From: Cubamyces lactineus
Lineage: Eukaryota > Basidiomycota > Agaricomycetes > Polyporales > Polyporaceae
Direction: 5' to 3'
Length of the DNA stretch: 64,000 nt
Assembly: GCA_022376465.1 (NCBI GenBank)
Contig: JACDTU010000030.1
Location: 140,582 to 204,581, forward strand
Shown piece by piece: positions 29,676-41,484 of the stretch (its first letter is position 1; each line of letters begins with the position of its first letter). The translations under genes and the position numbers were made by a program. The notes below the pieces were generated by a model. It was not told the DNA's origin. It did not search any database and saw only the letters and a program-made list of their open reading frames with translations.

Positions 29676-32084
29676 ATGTACAGTTTGCTTGCACAGGGCG
29701 CCATTGTCTGTGGCATTGCATGGTACTTTTGCAGACTTTTCCGGCAGGTATTTATCAAGTCGCCGCTCGACAATATACCAGGGCCACCTTCGGAAGGATT
29801 CCTCTACGGTGCGCCGTCATCTAGTCGTGATGGATCCGTCATGAATGACAGGATTCCCAGGCAATCTAAGACAGCTACTCCATCGACATGGATGGCCCAT
29901 GTACGATCATCTTTTGCACTCATACAAGGGCACTGCCAAGCTTTCAGCGCCCTTTGGGGTAGGTCTTATACCTCCGCCTGCAGCCTCTGCGCATCTCTAA
30001 GCGATGTACAGCGTCCAATGTTATATGTCTTTGATCCGGTCGCACTACACAGTATCATCTTGAAGGAGCAGTATATCTATGAAGAAGCGGCGTGGTTCAT
30101 CAAGCGAGCAAATCCCTCATGCGGCTCTGACGAGGTGCTGACGCGTTGCTACAGGTCTAACCAGATGATCTTCGGCTCTGGACTCCTCTCCACCCTTGGT
30201 AATATCTCAGCCAACATGAGAATAAGAGAGATGCTGACGGATCGACTGCGCACCCAGGAGAGCACCACCGAAAGCAGCGGAAGCTACTGAATCCCTGCTT
30301 CTCAATTGCCCATATGCGGCACATGATTCCCATCTTCACAGACATTGGGCATAAGGTACGTCAGATGCCTACCCACGTCTTCGCTCATCGCTAACTCAGA
30401 GAGGTTATTTCGGTCCTACCAGCTGCAGAAGGGAATCGAAGCCTGCATGTCTAAGCACGAAGGCCCGACGGAGGTCGACATGCTCTCATGGATGGGTCGC
30501 ACCGCGCTCGAGCTGATTGGCCAAGCGGGGCTCGGGTATTCGTTCGATCCGCTTGTCGAGGAGTCGGCGGACGAATTCGCTATAGCTATCAAAATGTTGC
30601 AGTACGTCTGCGATTGTCATCGAGCTTCTCACGGAAATGGCGGAGCCTGACGTTGGACGTGCTTGGCGCCTACTACCTTTCGCCTTAGGCCAGCGTTATC
30701 GCAGGTCAACTTCATACGCCGTTTCCTGCCTTACATTCCGGAATGGATCAGCCCCTGGTTCCGTGGTAAGGTGGTGGAAGTGATTCCACACAAGGGGATC
30801 CAACGGGTGAGGAGGATCAGTGACACCTTGTACGAGCGCTCGGTGGCGATTTATCAGGAGAGAAAACGCGCCTTGGAGTTGGGAGAAGAAGCTCTGTCGC
30901 ACAAGCTGGGTCAAGGACACGATCTCATGAGTATTCTTCGTACGTGATCACGCCTTCCCGAAATGCATTCAGTGCTTATCATCAGGAACAGTGAAAGCAA
31001 ACATGGAGGCCTCAGAGGAGGATAGGCTGCCGGAGGAAGAGCTTATCGGCCAGGTGTCGTGCGTATTCTTCGAGCATCTCGTGTTCACTCATCTAAGAGA
31101 AGTGACCATGTGTCAGTACCTTCATCTTTGCGGCGATGGATACCACATCCAACGCGTTATCGATGACATTGTCCTTGCTTGCGCAGCATCCTCTGGTCCA
31201 AAATAAACTACGCGAAGAAATATTGGAGGCCGCACAAGGTGAAGATCTCGACTACGACGCTCTCGTGTCTTTGCCGTACCTTGATGCGGTATGCCGAGAG
31301 ACCTTACGCTTGTGAGTGCCTCCGAGTGACATTACGCCCCCCGGCGCTCACGGCGTATATACTGCAGGCATACGCCCATCGCCATGGTCTTCAGGGAGTA
31401 CGTCTCTTTGACTTCGTCGAGTGTTCACATTTCTGGCTCCGCTGACGCTATCGGAAAGGACGCGACAGGACACCGTCCTTCCTCTATCGGAGCCCATAAT
31501 CGGCGTGGATGGTTCGCAGATCAGCGAAATAGTGGTTCCGAAAGACACTACTCTGCTCGTTGGCATTCACGCGTGCAACAGAAACAAGGCGATTTGGGGT
31601 GAAGACGCGATGGAGTGGAAACCTGAACGTTGGTTGTCTCCGCTTCCGGAGACCGTTATGGAGGCTAAGATCCCCGGGATCTACTCCCACTTGTGCGTCG
31701 CTTCTTACGGACACCGTGGTGAAGTGTCGCTGACACTCCCTGTAGAATGACGTTCCTAGGCGGAGGCCGGTCTTGCATGTTTGTTCTTTGCTAGTATCTC
31801 ATACGCGTTCCAGGCTCACACCTAACCCTTCTCGCAGTGGCTTCAAGTTCTCGCAACTCGAGATGAGTGAGTTGACTCGCTCGCGTTTGCCCGTCTATTC
31901 AGTTGCTTATCAGTGCTTTGCAGAGGTCGTCCTGTCTCTTCTGTTGATGAAGTTCACCTTCGCGCCTTCGGATAAGCCCATCGTGTGGAACATCGCCGGC
32001 ATCCGGTACCCTACCGTGGGCAACGCGACGACGCCCTCGCTCCCGATGAATGTAGGCCTATATAAGGAGGCCGATGGCAATTGA
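29676..32084 (+). CDS. Cytochrome P450, copy 1
   Basis: A microsomal P450 of about 530 residues from more than ten exons. Landmarks in order: N-terminal membrane anchor (IVCGIAWYFCRLFRQVF) and proline hinge SPLDNIPGP; C-helix HHRKQRKLLNPCF; I-helix oxygen-binding FIFAAMDTTSNA; K-helix ETLR; PERW; and the heme-binding loop FLGGGRSC followed after an intron by IGFKFSQLEM, so the Cys ligand is intact. All exons join in frame to the TGA at 32082-32084. One intron, 30104-30154, has a GC donor (gcgagc...acag). It is also a multiple of three, so retention would add 17 residues. The upstream GTG at 29592 is not the start; the ATG at 29676 is. The family and substrate cannot be named. A tandem paralogue follows at 33107. 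Confidence 0.9.
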
Positions 32085-33106
32085 AGGCTTACCAGTGAAG
32101 TGAACGATTATGTACGACTATGTGTATGAGGATTTATCTAGCGACGTCAAAGCGCCTGAACTTGCTAGCTGATTCTACAGTTATGGCCTGTTGGGTATCG
32201 CTCGATTACCAATTGTCATGCCATTCGTCTTCTCCCAACAGCGTTCTCTACGCACTCGAGGTACTATGTTACGGGCCGGTCGCAGACGGTATCTGAGAAG
32301 GATTCATGGTCGAGCCGCGGTGACCTCGATGGCAGATGGGTCCGCTGCGGATGTGTAGGAGCGGTAAGTTGCTTCACTTGACTACGCTCCGGAGTTTCCG
32401 CGATGACAAAAACGTCTTACAGTCGCCGAGAGCTGTGGAATCATGACATTGCTTCCTTCTAGAGCGGTGATAAGTGTGGACTGCGCGCTACTGTATGTCG
32501 GGGGGTACGTCAGCGTGCCGAGCGCGTCGATTAAACTGTTGATCGCTAGCCGACGGGGAAGGAATCGCGCTCAGCGGTGTTTGATGACTTACTCTACCGT
32601 GCAACGCGGGAAACACGACATTTCTTTCCAGGATGCCTGCTATGTTGACCAAGTTCAGAGAACTCCGCTTGTCTAGTTAGGACACTGCGACAGAGAAGCC
32701 GCTCAAAGCCAGTTACTCCGCCACTGCAGACAGCGACAACGACGATAGCTTACGCGCGTGTGAGCCCCGAAACCCGCGCGTCTTGTCATGGGGCAAGCTA
32801 TGTTCTCAACCGGATGATCATGTACCATTCTCATCATGATGTTGCAGCTCCGACGGGCGCCACATGAAGCTCGCAATGAGGTTCGCGCGATAGGTGAATT
32901 ATCTTGCCTCATGTCCCGTTTCCACCGGTGCCTTGCCGCTCAGACTTTGTCTGGACATTGGATGTCCTCTGGAAAGAAGCTAACCGCAGAGGGGAGCCTT
33001 ATAAAAGGTTTGTCTTGTGGGACGGGGTCTCATTCCTCGAACACTCACCTTTCAGCGTCTGCCCTCGTAGTGACTTAACTATCGCTAAGCGCAAATTGCA
33101 GAAACG
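32085..33106. other. Spacer between tandem P450 genes
   Basis: A 1-kb spacer without a supported gene; holds the P450-2 promoter. Confidence 0.4.
33000..33007 (+). promoter_or_regulatory. TATA box of P450-2
   Basis: A consensus TATAAAAG, 107 bases before the ATG at 33107. Confidence 0.6.
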
Positions 33107-35513
33107 ATGCAGTGGGCCACACTGCTTCCAGGCGCGGTAATCGGCGGAGTGTCCTGGTTCCTGTGGAAGTTCTTCCGGCACATACTCTGCAAATCGCCAC
33201 TCGACAACATTCCAGGTCCACGATCTGACGGGTTTCTTTATGGTATGTTTTCCTCTGTGCTATGCCGTTGTAATATGCGCGTTCACTGCAACACCGTTTC
33301 AGGAAATTTCATGCAAATGCTAGACCGCCACGCGGCGCCCATGTATGACTATCTTACCGACACATATAGAGGTATAGTCAGACTTGCAGCCCCGTTAGGC
33401 GTACGTCCTCCTGTCCTCCGTGAAGATGACACTGTTTGACCCGCTTCTCACCGACTTCACAGCATCGATCACTCTACGTCTACGATCCGGTCGCACTACA
33501 TACCATCTTGTTGAAAGACCAGCACATCTACGAAGAAGCTGGTTGGCTCGTAAAGTAAGGATCCACGGGTACAAAGTTCGGCTTCGACGAGACAGATTAA
33601 CCGATTTGGCGTAACTCTGGAATAGAGCAAACCACATTCAGTTTGGTCCCGGCATCTTCGCTACGCTCGGTAATTTGATTGAATTTGTGTCCTCTGATGG
33701 AAAGACTAATAGTTACGTGGTGATCAAGGGGAGCGCCACAAAAAGCAGCGAAAACTTCTGAACCCATGCTTCTCGGTCACCCACATGCGGCGCATGATAC
33801 CTATCTTCACGGACATTGGACACAAAGTACGGGAGACGGACTCTCATACCTGTCATGCAGAGGCTCACAGGCTAAATCTGCCGTTGCAGCTACAAATAGG
33901 CATCGAGAACCGGATGAACGGTCGAGAATGTACCGTGGAGGTCGATATACTCTCATGGATGGGACGCACCGCGCTGGAGCTGATCGGGCAAGCCGGTCTC
34001 GGGTACTCTTTTGATCCCCTCGTGGCTGATTCTACCGACGAATTTGCCGCGGCGATCAAGATGCTACAGTGCGTTCTAAGGAGGCGTCGATACGAATATA
34101 TGTTCGCTTACAGTGTTCACCCTTAGGCCGGCCACCTTTGAGATCCATCTCCTTCATCGTCTTCTGCCCCATCTACCCGAATGGGGGAGTCCTTGGCTTC
34201 GTCGCAAACTGGTGGAACTGTTCCCGCACAAAGGTGTACAACGCGTCAGAGAGATCGTCGACACATTGCATCAACGCTCAGTGGGCATTTATGAAGAACG
34301 AAAGCGAGCCTTGTTGCTTGGCGAAGAGGCCCATTTACACAAGCTCGGAGAGGGAAAGGATCTCATGAGCATACTCCGTGAGTATCTCAATTCTGTGCGA
34401 CGCTGAAATGCGCTGGATTATGGCTCCTAGTTAAAGCGAACATGGAGGCATCAGAGGAAGACAAGTTACCCGAAGAAGAGCTCATAGGCCAAGTGTCGTA
34501 CGTCGCTCAACGTCTAACCGAGTGCCAAGATAACATCCTCTGCAGATCGTTCATCTTTGCCGCGATGGACACAACGTCCAACGCGTTGGCTATGACGCTG
34601 CATCTTCTCGCTCAGCATCCCGATGTCCAGGACAAGTTACGGAAGGAAGTCCTGGAGGCCTCGAACGGCGAAGACTTGAACTACGATACCCTCGTCGGCC
34701 TGCCCTACCTAGATGCGGTGTGTAGAGAAACTTTGCGATTGTGAGTGCATACATTATCACCATAGCGATGTACTCATGAGGTCCGATGTACAGACATACC
34801 CCTGTAGGGATGGTCGTCCGAGAGTACGCGGCCTTTGTCCATGCACCCAGGATGCTCGAACTGATGTCATTTCCACCAGAAGCCGGCAAGACACCATACT
34901 ACCGCTGTCCGAACCCATCATCGGTGTCGATGGGACCAAGATGCACGAGGTCTTCGTTCCCAAGGATACTACACTATTTATTGGAATCCTCTCTTGTAAC
35001 AGGAACAAAGCGATCTGGGGCGAAGACGCATTGGATTGGAAACCAGAGCGTTGGCTTTCTCCATTGCCGGAGTCTGTGACTAAGGCGAAGATTCCAGGAA
35101 TCTACTCCCATCTGTGAGTCATCTATATGTAATGCAACATCTCGTTACGCTGATGTTTGATCTCTAGAATGACTTTCATCGGCGGGGGGCGGTCCTGCAT
35201 GTGCGTCAAATTCTTGGAGTACGGTTGCATTCCTATGCTGACGTAGCTCGCGTTCCTGCTGCAGAGGATTCAAATTCTCCCAACTCGAAATGAGTAAGTG
35301 GCTCTCAGACTCCCGTTAACATCGCACACTGCATAACAGCTTCCGTCAGAGGTCATTCTGTACCTCCTCCTCATGAAGTTCACATTCGCACTTTCGGACA
35401 AGCCCATCATGTGGAACGTCTCAGGAGTCCGGTACCCCACGGTCGGAGAAGACACTAAACCTTCATTACCCTTACGAGTTGGGTTGTACAGACCACAGCC
35501 TGGATCCGCGTAG
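33107..35513 (+). CDS. Cytochrome P450, copy 2
   Basis: Tandem paralogue of copy 1 with the same exon pattern. Landmarks: membrane anchor (VIGGVSWFLWKFFRHIL), SPLDNIPGP hinge, RHKKQRKLLNPCFSVTHM, I-helix SFIFAAMDTTSNA, ETLR, PERW, and FIGGGRSC joined across an intron to IGFKFSQLEM. The heme Cys is therefore present. Exons join in frame to the TAG at 35511-35513. All introns use GT donors, unlike copy 1. The last intron again splits the heme loop and the LEM motif. P450s insert oxygen into lipophilic substrates using electrons from a reductase at the ER. The pair may act in detoxification or secondary metabolism, but no other pathway genes lie next to them, so this is not assigned. Confidence 0.92.
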
Positions 35514-35891
35514 AATGCTGTTATCACATGATATTCAAGAATCTTGTTCGCTGTAAACATCGCGTATCTCGGAAGTCTTGCCGCTTAGGTAGCTCTCGAG
35601 TAGCTCGATAAGTTCGTAATCTGATAGACACAAGCACTTGTACATATGAGAGCAAAAAACGGGGATAACGAGCGGAACTGTTTCGTTCCCGTGTCTCCAG
35701 CGGTGCGGCTCTTGAAGTGGGCGTCTATACACGTGAGCGCGTTTGTTGTGTGTTATTTGTGATTAAATGAACCACGTCGCGACGCGGTCTTGTCTCCTTC
35801 TCCCGCCCGCCGTGCTTTGTTATCCCATCCTGCCTCGTCTCCCTTGAATTGGTCTTGCTGAGATATAACTGCAGAACACTGACTTGGTAAA
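35514..35891. other. Intergenic, P450-2 end and RAD7 promoter
   Basis: A C/T-rich stretch around 35770-35840 lies before the RAD7 start; nothing else recognised. Confidence 0.4.
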
Positions 35892-38059
35892 ATGAGTCGA
35901 CGAAACAATGTTCGCGGGCCCTCGTCCGCGTTGACAGAGTTTTTGCGTGTAAGTTTTATTTCAGTGGCTGCGATTGCCGTAAGAGGAGCCTCTCAGACCT
36001 ATACCAGGAATCGGGGATCACACCCACAACTGTAGCAAGACGAGCGCAAGCACGGCAGGCGGCTGAAGCGCAACCAGCAGCGGGACCGAGCACCCAGCCA
36101 CAACTGCAGGAGGACGTGGAGATGGAAGATGCGCCTGCCGGAGAAGACGTCGTACGTCGTTCATCAGCTGTGCTAGCTAGATTGGTGACTCAACGGCTCG
36201 TTATTCTAGCCGCCGGCAGGTGCGGACGGCTTCGAATCGGACAACTTGGATGAACCGGAGGAGCCTGTGAGCACGAAGAAACGGAAGCTGAGCAAGGCCG
36301 CTGAAGCAAAACTGAAAGCGAAGGAGAAGGTGAAAGCCAAGAAGAAGACGAAGAAAGATGATGATGGTGACTATGAAGACGAAGATGAGGACCCTTACTC
36401 TGCCCTATCGAAGATGTGGAAAGACGATCTTCCAAAGCCGCCGGTGGGAAGCTTCGAGACTTGTGTGAGATGCCAAAAACAGTTTACGGTGGTATGTTCG
36501 TTGAAATTGTTGTCATCGTTTCTGTCCTTGATCTCAGCATCCCTCCAGACCAAGTATACTGTCGCTGCGAATCCGCCCCCAGGCTACTTGTGCCATCCCT
36601 GTGCTAAGTCTTCTGGTAGCGATCCGTTTAAGAAGCCTGCTGCACCTAGGAAACGCAAGCCAGCTACCGACAAGCGCAATGCACCTACCCTTGATGAACG
36701 ACGTCTACCTAGTCTTGCTTCAATCTGCATCGAGGTATATCTGCTCATGTTGAGTGAGCGATGTTATTGACACGTTCTCTACCAGGTGATCAGTAAGCAT
36801 ATCGATGATGTCGAAGCCCTAGGCGATATCGGAGCTATGAACTTGGACGAGATCGCCAAGGCTCTTGCCAAGAACAGGAGCTTGTGAGTCTTTCCAAACC
36901 CACCTCTACGCGGCTAATGACCGAGGTCTATTCAGGAATGCGGAGAATGCGACCCTCTTCTACAACGTCGAGAATGATCATCTAATACTATACGACGTGA
37001 CTAGTAAGTCATATTACTAGCTAAATACGCTATCGAGGAGGCTCACCTCTCCGCAGATCTGACTCCTCCCGCCCTATGCACGCTCGCGAGCCTCAATCCC
37101 AACCTGACCAATCTACGCCTCGATTTCTGCGGGCACATGGACGACTCTGTCATCGCCGCTTGGGCTGCAGGACTCCCACAGCTCAAGCGAGTCGAACTCC
37201 TGGGTCCCTTCCTGGTTCGTGCACCGGCGTGGCAGGCGTTCTTCCGTGCACATCCAAGCCTTGAAGGCTTTTTGATCACCCAAAGCCCTCGCTTCGATAT
37301 CGAGTGCATGCGTGCCCTTGTCCAAAGCTGCTCGCACCTGCGGGAGCTCCGACTCAAGGAAGTCGGGCAGCTATCTGACGAGTTCCTCGTGGAGCTCAAG
37401 ACACTCGGTGCACAGCTGACTTATTTGGACCTTTCGTACCCAGGCAACGCCGAAACGATCGGCGAGTTAGCACTCATCGACTTCCTCGCGCATGTCGGCT
37501 CCTCGCTAGAGCATCTCGACCTGTCGGGCATCGCAAACGTGACCGATGGCGTGTTGTTTCGTGGCGTGAAACCCCACGTGTTGAAACTCAATACCCTAGT
37601 GCTAGCCAACGTCAACGGACTGACGGATGCTGGCGTCGCCGAGTTTTTTGGGACATGGCAGGGGGCGCCATTGTCCAAGGTTGATCTCTCTCGCAACCCT
37701 GACTTGTCCGACGCAGCGCTTGTTGCCCTGATCAAACACTCGGGCGATGACCTCGCTGAGCTCAACATCAATGGTTGGAAAGGAGTTTCCGAAGACGCAT
37801 TGAAGCACATTCCCAAGCTCGCGCCGAACTTGCAGAAGCTGGACATCGGGTTTTGTCGTTCTGTTGACAATTTCCTGATCAAAGATATCTTGGAGAACTG
37901 CCCGCATGTGCAAGAGATTAAGGTGTGGGGCTGCCAGCGCATAACGGAGCATTGCCCACGCAAGGTGCGTTCTATGCCAATTCGCCCTATGCGTGGCCAC
38001 TGACAGGGCCCTTTTAGAGGGGCACAAACATATATGGGATTGAGTCCGCGCGATTCTAG
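35892..38059 (+). CDS. rad7: RAD7-like nucleotide excision repair protein
   Basis: RAD7 works with RAD16 in global-genome nucleotide excision repair, scanning non-transcribed chromatin. Exon 1 (35892-35948) carries the N-terminus with SALTEFLRESGI spanning the first junction. A Lys-rich low-complexity segment (nuclear-localisation-like, around 36280-36360) comes next. Then follows a CxxC...CxxC zinc-binding pair (ETCVRCQKQF, then YLCHPCAK). The C-terminal half is leucine-rich repeats, for example LTYLDLSYPGNAETIGEL and LNTLVLANVNGLTDAGVAEF. The last intron, from 37966, ends just before an exon coding KRGTNIYGIESARF and the stop at 38057-38059; the unspliced frame would stop earlier at 38003. 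This ending matches the conserved end I know from RAD7 homologues. Seven or more exons in all. Confidence 0.9.
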
Positions 38060-38352
38060 ATGTGTCCGCCACGGCATCGCTTGCGGTAGATTGCCACTGT
38101 ACGTTTGATCGCTCCTCTTGACCCGTTTTCTCCACTGTGGCCAACTTTGTTGCTTTATATATCCTATGAATGCATTGCTTTCGTTGGTTGTGTGGCGAAA
38201 CACTCCGCAAACAGGTTTTTAACACCCTGTTGACTTGGCGATCAAGTTCACGAGGACTATTTAATCTGCTCGACGCGGCCGAGCTTACACCTTCGTTCCT
38301 CACTTCACCTCATTCACTTCCTCTACTACACCTTACCTACCGGTTGAAGAAT

Positions 38353-39339
38353 ATGCCATTACGGCAACGCTCGGAGCTTACTCTGAAGGAGCTGAAGAAT
38401 TTATTGTCTACATCCACGCAACTCAAGGCTGACGTGGGTCGTCCGTACCATCCGGACGACTTCTCGATCACTCGGAGAGCGCAAGACGTGGAATGGGACC
38501 GTCTTTCCTTGATCGTCATCTACGGAACGCAAGTCTCTGCTGTTGAGGCAGAGACAATCACTTTGGTGTCACGCCACACTAGTGTTCCCGTTCCCGAAAT
38601 CCATGCTGTGTTCACAGAGCAGGAGCCGCTCCCGGCCGCGATTCGTAAACACAAGCGCAAGGGACAGTGTCCGCAAACCGCTTCGCCGAGACGAACAATG
38701 ACATACATCGTCGAGGAGCGCCTTCCCGGACGATCCCTTACGACGGCATGGCCAGCGATGAGAAGTGCCCAACGCAAGATCATCGCTGGTGAGCTCAAGA
38801 ACGTCCTCTCACAGCTCTCGGGGCTCATGCCGAACCGCCACACCCTCGGACCTCTCCGCGGTCCGTGGCGAAATACGTACTTCCATCCCTTCCGAGATAG
38901 CTTCCCGTGCGGGGACCACGACGCGCGAGTGACCCATACCTTTCTCGCGTATTTCGCGGATGTCGCGATGACGGATCCCGACCATGTCGACGAAAATAGC
39001 AATGGAGACGATGATGGCGACGGCACCGGAAAGTGGAAGACCATAGACCTGAGCCACTTTTCCATGCGTCACCTGTCCGTGTTCTCGCATGGAGACCTAC
39101 AGCCAGACAACGTCCTAGTGCACCGAGGGCATATCGTAGGGATCGTCGACTGGGCCAAAGCAGGGTGGTATCCATACTTCTGGAACTCTTTCGTGCTATT
39201 TGCGAGCATGTCACGATTCGCGCATCTGCAAGGCTGGGAGAAGGTCGCACCGACACTGTGCCCGTGGTACACCGAGGAAGCGCGAAAGTTCTGGGCGATA
39301 TGGCAGGGAGCGTACGAGGCGCATGGGGCAAGTGATTGA
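38353..39339 (+). CDS. APH-family phosphotransferase-like protein
   Basis: A single-exon gene of 328 residues with the aminoglycoside-phosphotransferase/choline-kinase-like fold, abundant in fungi. The catalytic loop is SHGDLQPDNVLVHRG (Asp and Asn of HGDxxxxN) and the metal-binding motif is GIVDWAKAGWYP. An upstream TMTYIVEERLPGRSL corresponds to the hinge region. Such proteins phosphorylate small molecules or are of unknown role; no aminoglycoside resistance is implied. The ATG at 38353 (MPLRQRSELTL) was preferred over the longer frame from 38170, whose first 60 residues look like leader sequence. Confidence 0.88.
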   Translation: MPLRQRSELTLKELKNLLSTSTQLKADVGRPYHPDDFSITRRAQDVEWDRLSLIVIYGTQVSAVEAETITLVSRHTSVPVPEIHAVFTEQEPLPAAIRKHKRKGQCPQTASPRRTMTYIVEERLPGRSLTTAWPAMRSAQRKIIAGELKNVLSQLSGLMPNRHTLGPLRGPWRNTYFHPFRDSFPCGDHDARVTHTFLAYFADVAMTDPDHVDENSNGDDDGDGTGKWKTIDLSHFSMRHLSVFSHGDLQPDNVLVHRGHIVGIVDWAKAGWYPYFWNSFVLFASMSRFAHLQGWEKVAPTLCPWYTEEARKFWAIWQGAYEAHGASD

Positions 39340-39468
39340 GGAACACATCTATACTATAACGCTAATACATCGTACGGGTATACATTCAATAATACTGAGA
39401 AGTACCGTGAGTCGTGAAATGTGGATAGATAGAGGTATCACTGCTGGCGACTCACCTACGAAAGATAA

Positions 39469-40633
39469 CTATAACATAGAATCGAGGACATCTCGGACTG
39501 TCTTTGGCCAACCCTCTACGGAAAGGTTGAACATGCTAGGCAGCTCGCACCACGCCTCCAGCGTCATCCTCTTGTCGACCTGGGATGACTCGGTGCTACA
39601 CGGCGCGCACAGCGCGACTTCATCGATGCTCTCCCAGAGCCACTCATGCAGCGGCTCGAACAACTCCGCTCCGTCCACCGCCTGCATGAAGTCGTCGACC
39701 TGGCACTCTTGAAGATTTCTTTGGAGCGCAAGCGCGCACCGGTCTGCGCGAGTGCAGAACTGCGACGGTACCGCGCGCAGGATGGAGAGAAGGCGCACTG
39801 CGCGCGAGCGTCCCAGCGCCATCTTGCCGGAGATGACTCGCTCGAGGTCGGACGGGGCGAGCGTGCGTACTAAGGACAGTATAGAGCAATTTTCCGCCGT
39901 TTCGCCCCCGCCTTCGTCGTCTTCAACGGGATGCGGCTCGCTGTCAAGCGTGGCGCATGCGAGATAGGCGGTCGGGAGGATAGAGGGCGTGTCTGTGAGA
40001 TGCGCGAGGGCGATAGCTTCCGGAGCGTCCGTGCCGCTTGCCGTGACATAGACCGAGCGTATGGCATGGTCCTCCCACTCGGAGTAGTCAACCGGGTAGA
40101 ATCGTTTGAGGCGTGCGATGCCGTCGTCAACGATATCGTGGATCTGATACTTGTGGCCCATCCGTATGAGCGCAGAGAGGGTTTCGAAGGGAACGGATAA
40201 CGCGTAGCCCGTGTGCTCATAATAATAGCTATTCAAATGTGTCAGCTATGCCTGCATAGAATGACGGAAGCGTCGCGTACTCATGGCCACAAAGCAGGAC
40301 GAGGAGGAGAGTCTTCAGGTGCAGTGCGGAGTCGTTGAGGTATACGACCGGGCAGCCGTTCATGGTTCTGGGTGCGTCGGGTATTGACTGGGCGAATATT
40401 GCTTGGAAGACGGGAGACTCGCGTTCGAGGATGTCGCGGTATACGCGGAATGACGGCGCTTTGCCTTGGGGCGAAAGGATAACGTCTCCGTCCCAGAACC
40501 ACACATCCGCATCCTCTTCAACGACGGCTAGAACGTCGCCGCAGTGTGTGCAGGATGCCCCGTCTAGAGTCCCCGAGAGAGCCGAGTCTGGCGTATTGGG
40601 GCGAGAGCATTTAGTTGAGCGTTCGCAAGCCAT
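39469..40633 (-). CDS. BTB/POZ-domain protein
   Basis: Two exons joined across an intron near 40225-40280 (gtacgc...atag). The BTB core (VWFWDGDVILSPQGKAPSFR, VYRDILERESPVFQAIFAQ, LLVLLCGHE) is preceded by a short N-terminus with a CxxC (SCTHCGD). The second half has LSALIRMGHKYQIHDIVDDG, an ILPTAYLAC segment and the cysteine pattern CTRADRC then LCAPC, and closes with WCELPSMFNLSVEGWP. The ATG at 40633 (MACERSTKC) fits the paralogues better than the longer frame. The gene faces away from the related BTB gene at 41485 across 850 bases. Likely a dimerising adaptor; partner unknown. Confidence 0.85.
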
Positions 40634-41484
40634 CGTAGGAGAGAGGTAGTCGATGGGGCGGAGAGAGGATTGAAAGTAAGCAGTGAGGTGAGGATTGAAG
40701 ATAATAGCTCGAAGATTGCAGGTCGGCCACATTGGTGCCACAGAGTGGCGTCCTTGTAGTACGGCTAGCCGCACGTGCCACTATGGGCCACACACCTATT
40801 GTTCAGTAGCGCGTAGACAAGCAGCAGCGAAGGGATCCTATAAACATGGCAACAAGTGTCCAGAGCTCAGCGAGAACAACGGGTCGGGCCATTGCACTAA
40901 GAGAATAAGGCATGCGGACAATACTAACCGATGATCGACTGCCGTGGCTGGACCGCATACTTGTTTCCCAGTGAGCTCATTCATGGATGTAGCTACCGTA
41001 TACACGAACGTCCACTACGTTTGACGCAGGCTGTTCTGCTGTTCCGCACGCTCATGCCGACGGACTCGGAAGAGATGAGAGCTGGTCCAAGAGCAGACTT
41101 TACACCATTTTGGCGCTCAGGCGACTCGAAGTACATTTTCAGCGCTAATCACATGTGGCACTTGCCACTGAGCCGCGACGTTGAGTGGCACCGCGACCAT
41201 CGCCAGGAAAACCTGTACGAAGTCCGGTCACGAAGTACAAAGTAGAATGAGGCATAGTTGTATAAGGAATACCCCCGAATGACCTGGTATCCCGGCCACC
41301 ATTCCTCAAGGCGGATGGGTGCCTCTCGTATGGGCCACATCGAGATCTGCGGGTACGAGGGTCCAAGCGCAGTGAGCAACTTCCCTTGTTCTGTCCTCTT
41401 ATTGTTGCTTCTCTCTTGAACTCATACCCCCATCTTCTTCAGCATCTACAGCTCCTCTGCCCAATCTCCTAGATCTCTCCTCCC
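40634..41484. other. Divergent promoter region between two BTB genes
   Basis: About 850 bases separating divergently transcribed paralogues. The frames at 40931-41245 and 41145-41379 overlap each other antisense and have no motif. C/T-rich runs just before 41485 look like a leader. Confidence 0.4.

Noticed and set aside
37966..38003. RAD7 ending at 38003
   Set aside because: The frame past 37965 is intronic; splicing to the exon just after 38014 restores the conserved C-terminus and stops at 38059.
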